NCBI GenBank assembly: GCA_963801715.1
Contig: CAWDGB010000002.1
Coordinates: 1-64,000 of the forward strand
Source: CAVVJA01 sp963801715
GTDB taxonomy: Bacteria; Actinomycetota; Actinomycetes; Mycobacteriales; Jatrophihabitantaceae
DNA: 64,000 bases
Direction of reading: 5' to 3'
Shown here: piece by piece, positions 28,341 through 38,200 of the stretch
How positions within the stretch are numbered: position 1 is the first letter of the stretch
Layout: every line of letters starts with the position of its first letter
Notes under the pieces: model-generated
Seen by the model: only the letters and a program-made list of their open reading frames with translations
What the model was told of the DNA's origin: nothing
Databases searched by the model: none
Program-made: the position numbers and the translations under genes

Positions 28341-28574
28341 CTATTGGACCGGGGATTCCGGCGGGGGCAGCTGGACGGTTGCCGCGTCTTCGACGGACTG
28401 GACGCCGGTCACGGTCTTCAATAGTTGTCGGCGATCGTCCGGGACGGATCCGGAGATGACCCCGATCTCGTTGAGAACCTGATCGACCTGCATACCGCTG
28501 CTGCGAAGATGCGCGGCAACCTCCTCGATCCTGTCGAGGTGGCCATCGTCCACGGTGACCGTGACACCGGACAT
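28341..28574 (-). CDS. Small I9-inhibitor-like protein partner of the S8 peptidase
   Basis: A 77-aa protein, SGVTVTVDDGHLDRIEEVAA at the start and a C-terminal PPPESPVQ. The alternating strand-helix pattern (VTVTVDD, helix, VLNEIGVISGSV, helix, VQSVEDAATVQL) resembles a subtilisin propeptide/inhibitor I9 fold; similar proteins are sometimes misannotated as ketohydroxyglutarate aldolase. It lies 28 bp downstream of the S8 peptidase gene on the same strand, so a separately encoded chaperone or inhibitor for that peptidase is the best guess. Confidence 0.65.
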   Translation of the reverse strand: MSGVTVTVDDGHLDRIEEVAAHLRSSGMQVDQVLNEIGVISGSVPDDRRQLLKTVTGVQSVEDAATVQLPPPESPVQ

Positions 28575-28602
28575 GACTGGATTTTACGCCGATGCGTTGC
28601 CG

Positions 28603-29949
28603 CTACTGGGGGGCTTGGACAAGTCCGGAGCCGACGTCAACTGAAGCCAGCTGAAGCCGTTGCGCCCGCTGGGTGAGCGTCGCCCACAGGTCGCGGGCCT
28701 TCCGGGCGCGAGCCTGGCACCACAGCGCGGCGATGCCTGACACGTGCGGCGTGGCCATGCTGGTACCGGAAATACTGCGGTACATCTGGTTGCTCTGCTC
28801 CGGCCTGGGTTGATTCCAGGAGGAGAACACGCCTACTCCGGGGCCGGCGGTGTCCACACTCCCACCGCGGACACCGGTGAGGCTGCGCGCCGAAAAGAAC
28901 GCGATATTCAGCTGGTTGTCCAAGGCGGCAACAGCGATGATCGAGGGACTGTTCGCCGGGATGCCGACGAACCCGAAACGCTGCTGGGGCGGTAGGGAAG
29001 GCTGGTCGCGGTGCGCGTTGTTACCGGCAGCTGCCACGATCAGGCACCCCCGGTTCAGGGCGCGGCGGCCGACCTGCTGATAGGCCTGGGACACCTGCGG
29101 GACGTCTGCACCGAGCGACATCGAGATTACCTCGGTGCGATTGGCCACCGCCCAGTTGATGCCCGCCAGAATGCCGGTGTCCGCGCCCGATCCCTGGTCG
29201 CTGAGCACTTTCCCGACGAAGATGTCGGCCTCGTAGGCGCAGCCGTAGCGGCGCACACCGGAGGCCGGCGCCTTGGGGCCACACGCCGTCCCGATGCAGT
29301 GGGTGCCGTGCCCGTGCCCGTCATCCGCTGTAGCCACGCCGGGCACGAAAGACTGGGCCGTGATGTTGCGACCGGCGAAGTCCGGATGGTCAAAGGTGAA
29401 GCCGGTGTCCAGTACGGCCACCTTTACGCCCTTGCCGGTGAACGGTGATGACGAAACACCGCTCGTCTGCAAGCCCCAGGTGAACTGCGGGGTGTCCTGA
29501 AACACTTGGGCCACCTCAGCCGCCGCGACATCAGTGCGCATGCTTGCCAACAGTCGACCGCTCAGGTCGGTGACGCCGTCCTGATACCCCCTTACGTACT
29601 CGCTGCCCGGCAGTTGCAGGACGTGATGCACATACTCTGGCTCGACCGACACGATGGACCCCGGCGCAGCGGCGCGCATCGCGGTCACCTGGGATGGCTC
29701 GGCCGAGACAACCGCGACACCAAGCTCCGCCAAGACAACAGCGTCACCGGCCTGGGCTTGTCCAACATCCAACGCCTGCTCGGCGAAGTCCCGGGAGCTG
29801 GCCACATGAGACATGCCACCACTGCGCAGCGTGGCCTCTGGGTCAGCCTCGTCGTCGTCGGCAAACGTGACCACCCACCGACCGGTCGTCTCCGCAATTC
29901 CGTCCGGCGACGTGACGGCGGTCGTGGGCTCTTGATCGTCCGGCAACAT
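28603..29949 (-). CDS. S8 family serine peptidase (subtilase)
   Basis: A 448-aa subtilase. The triad is complete: Asp in VKVAVLDTGFTFDHPDF, His in GHGHGTHCIGTACG, Ser in SISGTSMATPHVSGIAALW; the oxyanion Asn is in IVAAAGNNAHRDQ. About 150 residues precede the catalytic domain and include an I9-like strand pattern (VVLAELGVAVVSAEPS). No signal peptide is evident, so the enzyme may be intracellular or exported by another route. ATG 29949 follows AGGGGG. It forms an operon with the small I9-like protein. Confidence 0.9.
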   Translation of the reverse strand: MLPDDQEPTTAVTSPDGIAETTGRWVVTFADDDEADPEATLRSGGMSHVASSRDFAEQALDVGQAQAGDAVVLAELGVAVVSAEPSQVTAMRAAAPGSIVSVEPEYVHHVLQLPGSEYVRGYQDGVTDLSGRLLASMRTDVAAAEVAQVFQDTPQFTWGLQTSGVSSSPFTGKGVKVAVLDTGFTFDHPDFAGRNITAQSFVPGVATADDGHGHGTHCIGTACGPKAPASGVRRYGCAYEADIFVGKVLSDQGSGADTGILAGINWAVANRTEVISMSLGADVPQVSQAYQQVGRRALNRGCLIVAAAGNNAHRDQPSLPPQQRFGFVGIPANSPSIIAVAALDNQLNIAFFSARSLTGVRGGSVDTAGPGVGVFSSWNQPRPEQSNQMYRSISGTSMATPHVSGIAALWCQARARKARDLWATLTQRAQRLQLASVDVGSGLVQAPQ

Positions 29950-30268
29950 CACAACCCCCTTAGTCCGGTTACAGCACACCGCGAGCCTGCGCGATAGCTA
30001 TCTTCAATTCGATTGCCCGCTCCAAGCGGTTGGATCACGAGACCACACCGTCGGCCGAACGAGAAGGCCATCGAGTGATCCCGCAGCAAATCCATATCTT
30101 CGACTCCAGCCGCAAGGCCCGCCTCGAAATTCGACTTGCCCGTATCAACCTCGCACAACGGCGCTCCTGTTTGGAAACGCGCGGCCGCCGTTTCCAGAAG
30201 TCCGTGAGACGTCACCGCGCTCAAACCGTGACGACGTAACCGTCGCCGCCCTGATCGAGGGGATAGTC
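29950..30268. other. Divergent intergenic region
   Basis: About 320 bases between the S8 peptidase (leftwards) and a large unknown gene (rightwards). No coding pattern or RNA gene is recognised; promoters for both should lie here. Confidence 0.5.
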
Positions 30269-31417
30269 ATGTTCGATGCCTGCACGACGAGCCGGAACTT
30301 CAACCGGCTTCCGATCGCGGCCCAGCGCTCGGCCGATGCGGCGCTGGAGGAACGCGAGCAACGTCTTCGCGCCACAACCGAGGATCGCCGCCGAAACGCC
30401 GCGGATATCGCGGCCAGCGCCAGCGACCGGCTGCGTCGCCTGCTAGGACCGGACAACTACGCGGATCTCAGGGAGCTGATGGATCGCGAGCGGCTGGCAG
30501 TTCGCGACCTGCTTCAGCCACCCGGAGGTCTGGCCTCGTCATTTGACGACGTGAATGAAGCCAGGCGACAACAGGCGGACGCCTTTCTACGTAGCCGAAA
30601 AGTCAACCGCGAGCAACTGGCAGAGATCAGAACGGACTATCACGTGGAGATAGCGGACGTTCTCGCGGCCAGCGATAAGAACGTCACCACGGGCTTTCAT
30701 CTAGCGAGCAACTTGGACAAGTGGCTTAGCCTGTCTCCATTGCACGATCGCGCCTTGCCGTGGGGAGTGGTTGGACCGGACGGAGGAAACGACCCGCACG
30801 CGTTTGAGGTCTTTCGGCCGCCCTTTTTCGGGTTCAACTTCGGGTTTGTCCCGGTGCACAATGACAACTTCACTGTCGACCGAATTCACACACTGAACCC
30901 CTCGCTGGGAGACGTCGGAATCGCCGTCACGATGGATGATGGCGACGCCGGTGACTTCGACTACGCGTCGGGTGACGGCTTCAGTGAGATCGCTTTCGGG
31001 TTCGTGCCACCGGTCTCCGGGCTGGTCGAGGTGCTTATCGACGCCCAGTGCGTCGAGGGCACTCACCGCCTGACCACGACCGATGAATGGGGATGGTCGG
31101 ATTCCGGCACTGGCCAGCGAAACTCGCTGGTGCTCGACGTGCTCCATCCGAACGTATCCGAGCCGTCCTACGCCGAGATGTCAGTCTTCGAGCTGCAAAC
31201 CGACGACGACACCAGCACCGTTCGGGAGAACCTCACCCGCGGCGCGCACTACTTCGCGCAACTGTTCAGCGCCGGACCAGTTCCCGCTGGCGAGTCCGTC
31301 GTCGTATGCGCCGGGACACGATCATTCGATCTGAGTGGCACAAACGACGTGTCCATCCACAGCGCGTCCGACTTCCGGTGGTTCATCAGCTCGGTGGAGG
31401 TCCGGATCGCGCCCTAG
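30269..31417 (+). CDS. Hypothetical protein with N-terminal coiled coil and C-terminal beta domain
   Basis: A 382-aa protein with no signal peptide and no family I recognise. Residues about 10-150 are helical and charged (ADAALEEREQRLRATTEDRR, LRELMDRERLAVRDLLQP), suggesting a coiled coil. Residues 170-382 are rich in beta strands and aromatic residues (FRPPFFGFNFGFVPVHNDNF, VSGLVEVLIDAQCVEGTHRL, FRWFISSVEVRIAP), like a carbohydrate-binding or jelly-roll domain. ATG 30269 follows GAGGGGA. It is transcribed away from the S8 peptidase. Function unknown. Confidence 0.7.
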   Translation: MFDACTTSRNFNRLPIAAQRSADAALEEREQRLRATTEDRRRNAADIAASASDRLRRLLGPDNYADLRELMDRERLAVRDLLQPPGGLASSFDDVNEARRQQADAFLRSRKVNREQLAEIRTDYHVEIADVLAASDKNVTTGFHLASNLDKWLSLSPLHDRALPWGVVGPDGGNDPHAFEVFRPPFFGFNFGFVPVHNDNFTVDRIHTLNPSLGDVGIAVTMDDGDAGDFDYASGDGFSEIAFGFVPPVSGLVEVLIDAQCVEGTHRLTTTDEWGWSDSGTGQRNSLVLDVLHPNVSEPSYAEMSVFELQTDDDTSTVRENLTRGAHYFAQLFSAGPVPAGESVVVCAGTRSFDLSGTNDVSIHSASDFRWFISSVEVRIAP

Positions 31418-31504
31418 CGGCGATCTCGCCGACCCGGCATCACTTACCCGGTGCGGGTGTAAGGCCGGCCGCCGGGCTGGCGGGTCGGGGCCAGACCGCG
31501 CGTG

Positions 31505-32272
31505 TCACCGTTCGCTCGATTCGGGAATGTCCTTCTCGCGATTGGCCACCCGGGATTCGGGCTCGAGCCGGCTTTCAGTGGCAACCCGGCCGGGCGCAAA
31601 CTCTGGCCCGGCCGGCTCGGCCACCCGGCCGCGCTCGTAGGAACCGGCATCGGCCACGCGTTCGCGCTCGTAGGTGACCGGCTCGACGGGTTCCGCCGGC
31701 GGCACGGTCCCGCGAGTGCTGATCGGCGCGGGTTCGACGCGCTCCTCATTCGCGGCAAACCCAGCCGCGCGACGCTCGGCGGCTCGAACATCGCGAACGC
31801 TGTGCGTCGACATCCGGCCCAGCGCGAACGACGCGACGAACAGAATCGCCGCGCCGATCGCGTAGAAGAAGAACAGCGATTCCAGTGTGCGGACACGGAG
31901 GTCAGAAGCAGGATCGGGTTGTCCGAGGTCAACGCTCAGGTAACCCGCGAGGGGCGGACCCAGGATCAACCACGCTCCACCGGCTACGCCCAGCCACGCA
32001 CCGAAGATGGCCATCATGCGACTAGTGCTGAACAGCAGTATGAGGCCACCGACGGCGGCTGCGACTCCAGGAGCTACCTCCAGGTAGCCGCGCTCGGCCG
32101 TCCACATCCACGCCAGGTTCGGTGCCGGGGTGTAGGCGAAGTCGAAGTACGGTCCAATGAATGGCACCAGTGCCGCCCATGCGCCGAGCACGACGAGCAG
32201 GACGCCACTCAGCGCCCCCCGTGTGCGCGCAATGCGGCGCCGGCTGCCTGCGGCCATAGTCGATTGCGTCAT
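31505..32272 (-). CDS. Hypothetical four-helix membrane protein with long disordered tail
   Basis: About 255 aa from ATG 32272, preceded by GGAGG at 10 nt. Four hydrophobic helices (GALSGVLLVVLGAWAALVPF, AAAVGGLILLF, MAIFGAWLGVAGGAWLILGP, LFFFYAIGAAILFVASFALG) occupy residues 15-150. The C-terminal 100 residues are hydrophilic with loose repeats of the type ERERVADAGSYERGRVAEP, probably disordered and cytoplasmic. No function can be assigned. Confidence 0.75.
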   Translation of the reverse strand: MTQSTMAAGSRRRIARTRGALSGVLLVVLGAWAALVPFIGPYFDFAYTPAPNLAWMWTAERGYLEVAPGVAAAVGGLILLFSTSRMMAIFGAWLGVAGGAWLILGPPLAGYLSVDLGQPDPASDLRVRTLESLFFFYAIGAAILFVASFALGRMSTHSVRDVRAAERRAAGFAANEERVEPAPISTRGTVPPAEPVEPVTYERERVADAGSYERGRVAEPAGPEFAPGRVATESRLEPESRVANREKDIPESSER

Positions 32273-32871
32273 TCCTTGCCTCCATATTCGTTCGTCGGCC
32301 ATCCGTCTGCGGCGGGCAACATCAGCGCCGCCCAAGCTGTAGATGATCGCCGTCCAACATCCAGCCAGGTGTTCCCGCACATGGCATAAGGTGACAAAGG
32401 CCCGGGTAGGACATCGCTCCTCCGGTGACAAACCAGTCAGGGCTTGCATGCCGGGAGGCGGAGAATCCGCGGCAACGCGGCCCTCACCACGGTGTACCCA
32501 GCCTGGCCGCCTCTCTATCGCCGGATTGGTCTTGTCCCGGGGTGTTGCACCAGGTTGGCCGGGGGTTGTACGGGCGCGATGGGTGGCCGCGCGCTCGCAG
32601 GATGGTGTCTGTCAGCAGATACACCCCGAGCCAAGGAGACACCGTCCAGGCCATCGAAGACCGCCACCCCGCAAGTCCAAGATCATCGCCGCGTGGACAA
32701 GCATCCGCTGTAGGTCGCGACGAAACCCGTGCTGTGGTCGATTACGCCAGGGAGCGGATGAGCCTGGCCGTCCGGCCGACGAGCACGCCTGCCGATGATG
32801 ACGCCCGCGGTGGGGTGACGAGTTTGGGTGCCGGTGCGGTCTGGGTAGTGATCTGGGTAAGGAGGGCGAGC
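32273..32871. other. Long intergenic region upstream of the leader ORF and topoisomerase
   Basis: About 600 bases. I see no conserved protein pattern on either strand and no RNA gene. Translations are short and arginine-rich. Promoters for the membrane protein (left) and the topoisomerase unit (right) presumably lie here. Confidence 0.5.
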
Positions 32872-33000
32872 ATGTTTCGCGCACTGCTCAAGAAGCTGCT
32901 GTCGATCGCGGCGCTGACCTGGGCCGTGGCCGCAGCCACATCGGCGCTCGCCTCGTCGATCACAGTCCATCCGATCACGCGCGCGGTTCTGGCCGTATGA
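32872..33000 (+). CDS. 42-aa ORF translationally coupled to topoisomerase IB
   Basis: Begins MFRALLKKLLSIAALTWAVA and ends ITVHPITRAVLAV: a short basic N-terminus, one hydrophobic helix and an AxA-like ALASS site. The ribosome binding site AAGGAGGG lies 5 nt before ATG 32872, as strong as any in the window. Its stop overlaps the topoisomerase ATG (ATGA). It could be a small membrane peptide or a leader whose translation delivers ribosomes to the topoisomerase start. No family recognised. Confidence 0.6.
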   Translation: MFRALLKKLLSIAALTWAVAAATSALASSITVHPITRAVLAV

Positions 33001-34070
33001 CCACAACGCTGGACGTAATCCGGGAGACCTACGAAGATCCCGCGCGCTGTGCCGAGGTCGCCGGCCTGCACTATGTCGAGGCCGGGCACGACGGAATTCA
33101 CCGGCGGCGGCACGGCCGCGGCTTCGCCTACCGTGATTGCCGCGGCCGACCGGTTCCGGCCGATGTCGTCGCGCGCATCCACACCCTGGCCATCCCGCCG
33201 GCCTGGAGCCACGTGTGGATCTGCGCCGACGACACCGGGCACCTGCTGGCGACCGGCGAGGACGACCGCGGCCGCACGCAGTACCTCTACCACCCGCGCT
33301 GGCGCGAGACCCGCGACGTACTCAACTCCTATCGGTTGTTGGTGCTGGGCGAGCAGCTGCCGGCAATCCGCGAGTATGTCGCCGCGCAGCTTCGTCGGCG
33401 CACCCTTGATCGTGAGCGGGTGACCGCGGCCATGTTGCGCATCGTCGACTCGACGGCCGTACGTATCGGTACGGAGGAATACGCCGAGGACAACGACAGC
33501 TTCGGACTGAGCACGCTCACCAAGCGGCACGCGCGCCTCGTTGGCGGCGGCATCGAGCTGGCCTTCCCGGCCAAGTCAAAACGCCGGATTCGCACCGTCA
33601 TCACGGACCGGCCGGTGGTGCGGGTGATGCGCGAGCTGGTCCAGCGCGGGGGCCGGCATCTGTTCGCGGTGAACGGCGAGCCGGTCACTGCCGCCGACGT
33701 CAACACCCGGCTGGGCGAACTCACCGGCGAGCACATCACTGCCAAGGACTTCCGAACCTGGCGGGGCACGCTGGTGGCGTTCCGGCACCTGCGCGGCGAG
33801 CTCGACACTGAACGCCTGCCGGAGCGGGTCGCCGTCGATGCTCTCGACCAGGCGGCAACGGTGCTCGGCAACACCCGGGCGGTGGCGCGGGCGCACTACG
33901 TCCACCCGCACATGGTTTCGGCGTTCACGGGCGATCGGTTCGCCGACTATCTCGACGCGTGCAGGGTTTCGCGAGCGGACTATCTGGACGACGACGAGTG
34001 TGCATTGCTTGGGTTCTTGCGGGTGATGCTGGATCGTGAGTTCGACCTCGACGTCAGCGGGCGCCGATGA
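32997..34070 (+). CDS. DNA topoisomerase IB
   Basis: A 357-aa poxvirus-type topoisomerase IB. N-terminal domain: DGIHRRRHGRGFAYRDCRGR and AIPPAWSHVWICADDTGHLL. Catalytic domain: LRIVDSTAVRIGTEEYAEDN, TAKDFRTWRGTLVAF and the active-site tyrosine region RAVARAHYVHPHMVSAF, with Arg, Lys and His in the usual places. It relaxes supercoils through a 3'-phosphotyrosine intermediate. Bacterial copies are accessory to TopA. The 3' end overlaps the convergent xylose isomerase gene by 17 nt. Confidence 0.93.
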   Translation: MTTTLDVIRETYEDPARCAEVAGLHYVEAGHDGIHRRRHGRGFAYRDCRGRPVPADVVARIHTLAIPPAWSHVWICADDTGHLLATGEDDRGRTQYLYHPRWRETRDVLNSYRLLVLGEQLPAIREYVAAQLRRRTLDRERVTAAMLRIVDSTAVRIGTEEYAEDNDSFGLSTLTKRHARLVGGGIELAFPAKSKRRIRTVITDRPVVRVMRELVQRGGRHLFAVNGEPVTAADVNTRLGELTGEHITAKDFRTWRGTLVAFRHLRGELDTERLPERVAVDALDQAATVLGNTRAVARAHYVHPHMVSAFTGDRFADYLDACRVSRADYLDDDECALLGFLRVMLDREFDLDVSGRR

Positions 34071-35235
34071 GGTGTTCGATCGCGAGCTGGTTGAGATGGA
34101 CGAAGCCGTAGCCACGCCGGCCGGCGGCATCTGGGTCGAGGCCGGTCACTGACGCGTCCTTGCGCAGATCGGCGAGGGTTTCGCCCGACGACAGCGTTGG
34201 CTCGCTGAGGGTGTCGACGCCGGCTATGTGCATGGCCGCGCGCACCTCAGGGTCGGCACGGTAGGCCGCCGCTCGCTCCCGCAGCAGTAAGTAGGTAGAC
34301 ATGTTTCCACGGGCTGATGCCCATACGCCGTCCATGTTCTCGGTGCGCGAGGGCTTGTAGTCGAAGTGGCGCGGACCGGTGTAGGCCGGGCCGCCAGGAG
34401 CGCCGTTTTCGAGCAGGTCGACGGTGAAGAAGGCGCTGAGTAGGTCGCCGTGGCCGAACACGAGATCCTGGTCGTATTTGATGCTGCGCTGGCCATTGAG
34501 GTCGAGGTGGAACAGTTTGCCGGCCCACAGCGCCTGAGCGATGCCGGTGGTGTAGTTGAGCCCGGCCATCTGCTCATGCCCGACCTCCGGGTTCACGCCG
34601 ACCATGTCGCCGTGCTCGAGCTCGGCGATGAACGCCAGCGCGTGGCCGACGGTCGGCAGCAGGATGTCCCCACGCGGCTCGTTCGGCTTGGGCTCGATGG
34701 CGAACCGGATGCCGTAGCCCTGCTCGAGCACGTAGCCGGCCAGCGTGTCGATCGCCTCGCGGTATCGATCCAACGCGGCGCCGATGTCCTTCGCGCCGTC
34801 GTACTCAGCCCCCTCCCGGCCGCCCCAGAACACGTAGGTTTCGGCCCCTAGTTCGGCCGCGAGGTCAAGATTGCGGGCCACCTTGGCGAGCGCGTAGCGG
34901 CGCACCGCCCGGTCGTTGCTGGTGAAGCCGCCGTCCTTGAACACCGGATGGGTGAACAGGTTCGTCGTCATCATCGGCACCACCAAACCGGTCTCGACGA
35001 GCGCGTCCTTGAACCGGGCGATGTGTTTGTCACGCTCGCTGTCCGACGACCCGAACGGCACGAGATCGTCGTCGTGGAAGGTCACGCCCCACGCTCCGAG
35101 CGCCGCCAGCTGCTGCACCGACTCCACCGGATCAACCGGCGCTCGGGTGGCGTCACCGAACGGGTCGCGGCCCATCCATCCGACCGTCCACAACCCGAAG
35201 CTGAACTTGTCGTCTTTCGTCGGTTGTACCTGCAT
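34054..35235 (-). CDS. xylA: Xylose isomerase
   Basis: A 393-aa class I (actinobacterial) xylose isomerase. Recognisable positions are FSFGLWTVGWMGRDPFGDAT, the active-site His in GVTFHDDDLVPFG, the metal-ligand region FAIEPKPNEPRGDILLPTVG, HLDLNGQRSIKYDQDLVFGH and TENMDGVWASARGNMSTYLL. It converts D-xylose to D-xylulose in the cytoplasm. TGGAGG precedes ATG 35235. Upstream on the same strand is the GH3-LacI frame, 36 bp away, which makes a xylan or xylo-oligosaccharide operon. No xylulokinase gene is in the window. Confidence 0.96.
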   Translation of the reverse strand: MQVQPTKDDKFSFGLWTVGWMGRDPFGDATRAPVDPVESVQQLAALGAWGVTFHDDDLVPFGSSDSERDKHIARFKDALVETGLVVPMMTTNLFTHPVFKDGGFTSNDRAVRRYALAKVARNLDLAAELGAETYVFWGGREGAEYDGAKDIGAALDRYREAIDTLAGYVLEQGYGIRFAIEPKPNEPRGDILLPTVGHALAFIAELEHGDMVGVNPEVGHEQMAGLNYTTGIAQALWAGKLFHLDLNGQRSIKYDQDLVFGHGDLLSAFFTVDLLENGAPGGPAYTGPRHFDYKPSRTENMDGVWASARGNMSTYLLLRERAAAYRADPEVRAAMHIAGVDTLSEPTLSSGETLADLRKDASVTGLDPDAAGRRGYGFVHLNQLAIEHLIGAR

Positions 35236-35271
35236 CGCAAGAACCTCCAGTACGAGAAGAAGTTCGAGGGA

Positions 35272-38200
35272 TCATCGGGGGTCGGGCGGCGGTGCGGTCG
35301 ACTCCCGCACCACGAGTTCGGTGGCGAGTTCGACGTGGTGGGAATCGACGCGCTCGCCGGCGGCCAGCCGCAGCGCCGTGCGCAGCGCGACGGCGCCCAT
35401 CTTGCGCAGGGGTTGGGCGACCGCTGTCAGCGGGGGCGACGCCAGACGGGCGACTTCGGTGTCGTCGAAACCGACCACGCTCAGGTCATCGGGTATCCGC
35501 AACCCGCGTGTGCGCGCGGCCTCGAGCACGCCGAGGGCGGTTTCGTCGTTCGCCGCGAAGATCGCCGTGGGCGGCTGGCCGAGCGCAAGCAGTGCGGCAC
35601 CTTCAGTCAAGCCGTCGGCATAGCTAAACCTTCCGTTGCGCACATAGCCTTTCGTGATCGGCGCTCCGGCTGCTTCCATGGCACTGCGGTAGCCGTGCAT
35701 GCGCGCTTGGTTGCACGCGGCGGTCGCCGGCCCTCCGATATAGGCGATCCGCCGGTGACCGAGATCGAGCAGATGCTGGGTCGCGGTGAACCCGCCGGTG
35801 AAATTGGTCGACCCGACGCTGATCACCCGTGAGCGCGGCATGTTGATGGGATCGATGACGACGATCGGCAAGTGCACCCGAGCGAGCGCGGAAATGTCGG
35901 CGGCCGACAGCTCACTGACCACGGCGATCACCGCCTGCCGACCGCCGGCGGCGAGCTGACGCACCCACTGCGACGAATTCGCTGCGGGACCGCGCAAGCC
36001 GCGCAGCCGCAACGTGACCACAATGTCGACGGCGCGGTCGGCGCCTTCCATCACGACGCCGTGCAGGATCTCGAGCGAGTAAGCCGTCAAGGGGAGGTGG
36101 AACACCAGCTCAACGGATGGGAAGCGGGCGGTGTCGGGGCGGCGGGCGACATACTCGTGTTCGTGGAGCAGGCTCTCGATGAGCGCGCGGGTGGTCGGCG
36201 AGACGTGCGGGCGCCCGTTGACCACCTTGGACACGGTGGCCACGGACACGCCCGCCACCGACGCGATCGTGGCGAGGGTGGTCCGCTCATCGTTGGTGGT
36301 CACGCGGCCCTCCAGCCTTAGCCAGTTGTTGCGGGTCGCGGGGTTCGCGCTAGCTCGGGTCAGGTCGACAGGAGTCGTCAGCCGGCGGTCGTGGCCGACG
36401 ACCCGCGTCTCGCCGGTGAGCCGGACCTTGCCTCGACAGGGCAGGTTTACCGACGAGTTGCCGACGAGTATTTGTACGTCCCCCGGTTCCACGATCCTTT
36501 TTAGGTCGCGGTCAGTGTAGGCCGTGCGGTCGGCATGCACCCGGAAACGGACGTCGACCGCATCGCCCGGCTCGAGGGTGACCCGCGCGAATCCGGCGAG
36601 CTGCTTGGCCGGCCGGGCGACCTGCGCGATGACGTCGTGCAGATAGAGTTGTACGACCTCATCGCCGGCGCGGGCACCGATGTTGCGTACGCGGACCGAC
36701 ACCTCGAACTCGCCGTCGGTTGCCACCTCGGTGGAACTCAAGCGCAGGTCGTCGATCTCGAAGGTGGCGTAGGACGCGCCGTAGCCGAAAGGGAACAGCG
36801 GCGTGGGGTCCACGCTGCTGATGCCGGCGCTCTCGGCGCTGCCGAGCGGTGGCTGCAGGTAGGTGCGCGGCTGACCGCCGGGGCGCCGCGGGATCTGCAC
36901 CGGAAGTTTGCCGCCGGGCGAGATCCGTCCGGACAGCACGCCCGCGATTGCCGGGCCGCCTTCCTCGCCCGGCATGAACGCCTGGACCATGCCAGCGGCG
37001 CGGCCCGCGACGTCGCCGAGCGCATAGGGACGGCCGGAGACGACCACGACGACGACCGGCGTACCGGCATCGAGCAGCGCGTCGAGGAGGTCGGCCTGCA
37101 CGCCTGGCAGCCGGAGATCCTCCACATCGCAACCCTCGCCGGAGGTTCCGCGCCCGAACAGTCCGGCCCGGTCGCCGACGACTGCGATGCACAGGTCCGC
37201 GTCGCGGGCCGCCTCGACCGCGGGCGCGAACCCGGAACGGTCCGTGCCGGTGACCGAACAGCCCGGCTGGTGCACGACCTCGACGTCGGGCAGTTCCGCG
37301 CGCAACGCGTCGACCGCGCTGGGGATCTCGATGCCGAGATCGGTCTCCACGAAGGCTGGCAGGACGTGGTTAGGGAAGGAGTAGCACCCCAGGAACGTCT
37401 GCGGATCGGCGGCGCACGGTCCCACGACGGCCACCCGCGCGAGCTGCGGGCGGTCGGCGCCGAGCAACGGCAGCACGGTCCCGGCGTCGAGCAGAATGAT
37501 CGATCGTTCGGCGAGTTGACGCGCGATGGCCCGGTTCTCCGGCGAGTCGAGGTCGATGCCGGCGGCCTCGCGCACGGACGCCTCGGGCGTCCAATCAGCG
37601 TCAAGCAGGCCGAGCTCGGCCTTCTGGGTCAGCAGCCGCCGCGCGGCGCGGTCGACAAGCGCTTCCGGGATGTCGCCGCGGGTGACGGCATCGACCAGTC
37701 CGTCGCCGTAGCCGATCCTGTCGGGCAGTTCGACGTCGATGCCGGCCGCCAGCGCACGCAGTCCAGCCTCGGCGGGGTCGGCCGCTATGCGATGCATCGT
37801 CGCGAGGAACGGCACGGCCCAGTAGTCGGACACCACCGTTCCGGTGAAGCCCCATTGATCGCGCAGCACCTCGGTAAGGAGCCAGGGATCGGCGCCAGCC
37901 GGGACGCCGTCGACATCGGCATACGAGTTCATCACCGATCCGACGCGCGCTGCGACGACGGCCGACTCGAAGGGCGGGAGGACGACATCGAGCAGTTCGC
38001 GCCGGCCCATCGACACCGGCCCGTGATTGCGGGCCGCCCGCGATGCCGAGTAGCCGGCGAAGTGCTTCACTGTGGCGAGCACACCGGCGCTCTGCAGGCC
38101 GCGCACGTAGGCCGCGCCAAGCATCGTTACGAGATAGGGATCCTCACCCATCGTCTCCTCGACTCGGCCCCACCGGTAGTCGCGCACGACGTCAACGACG

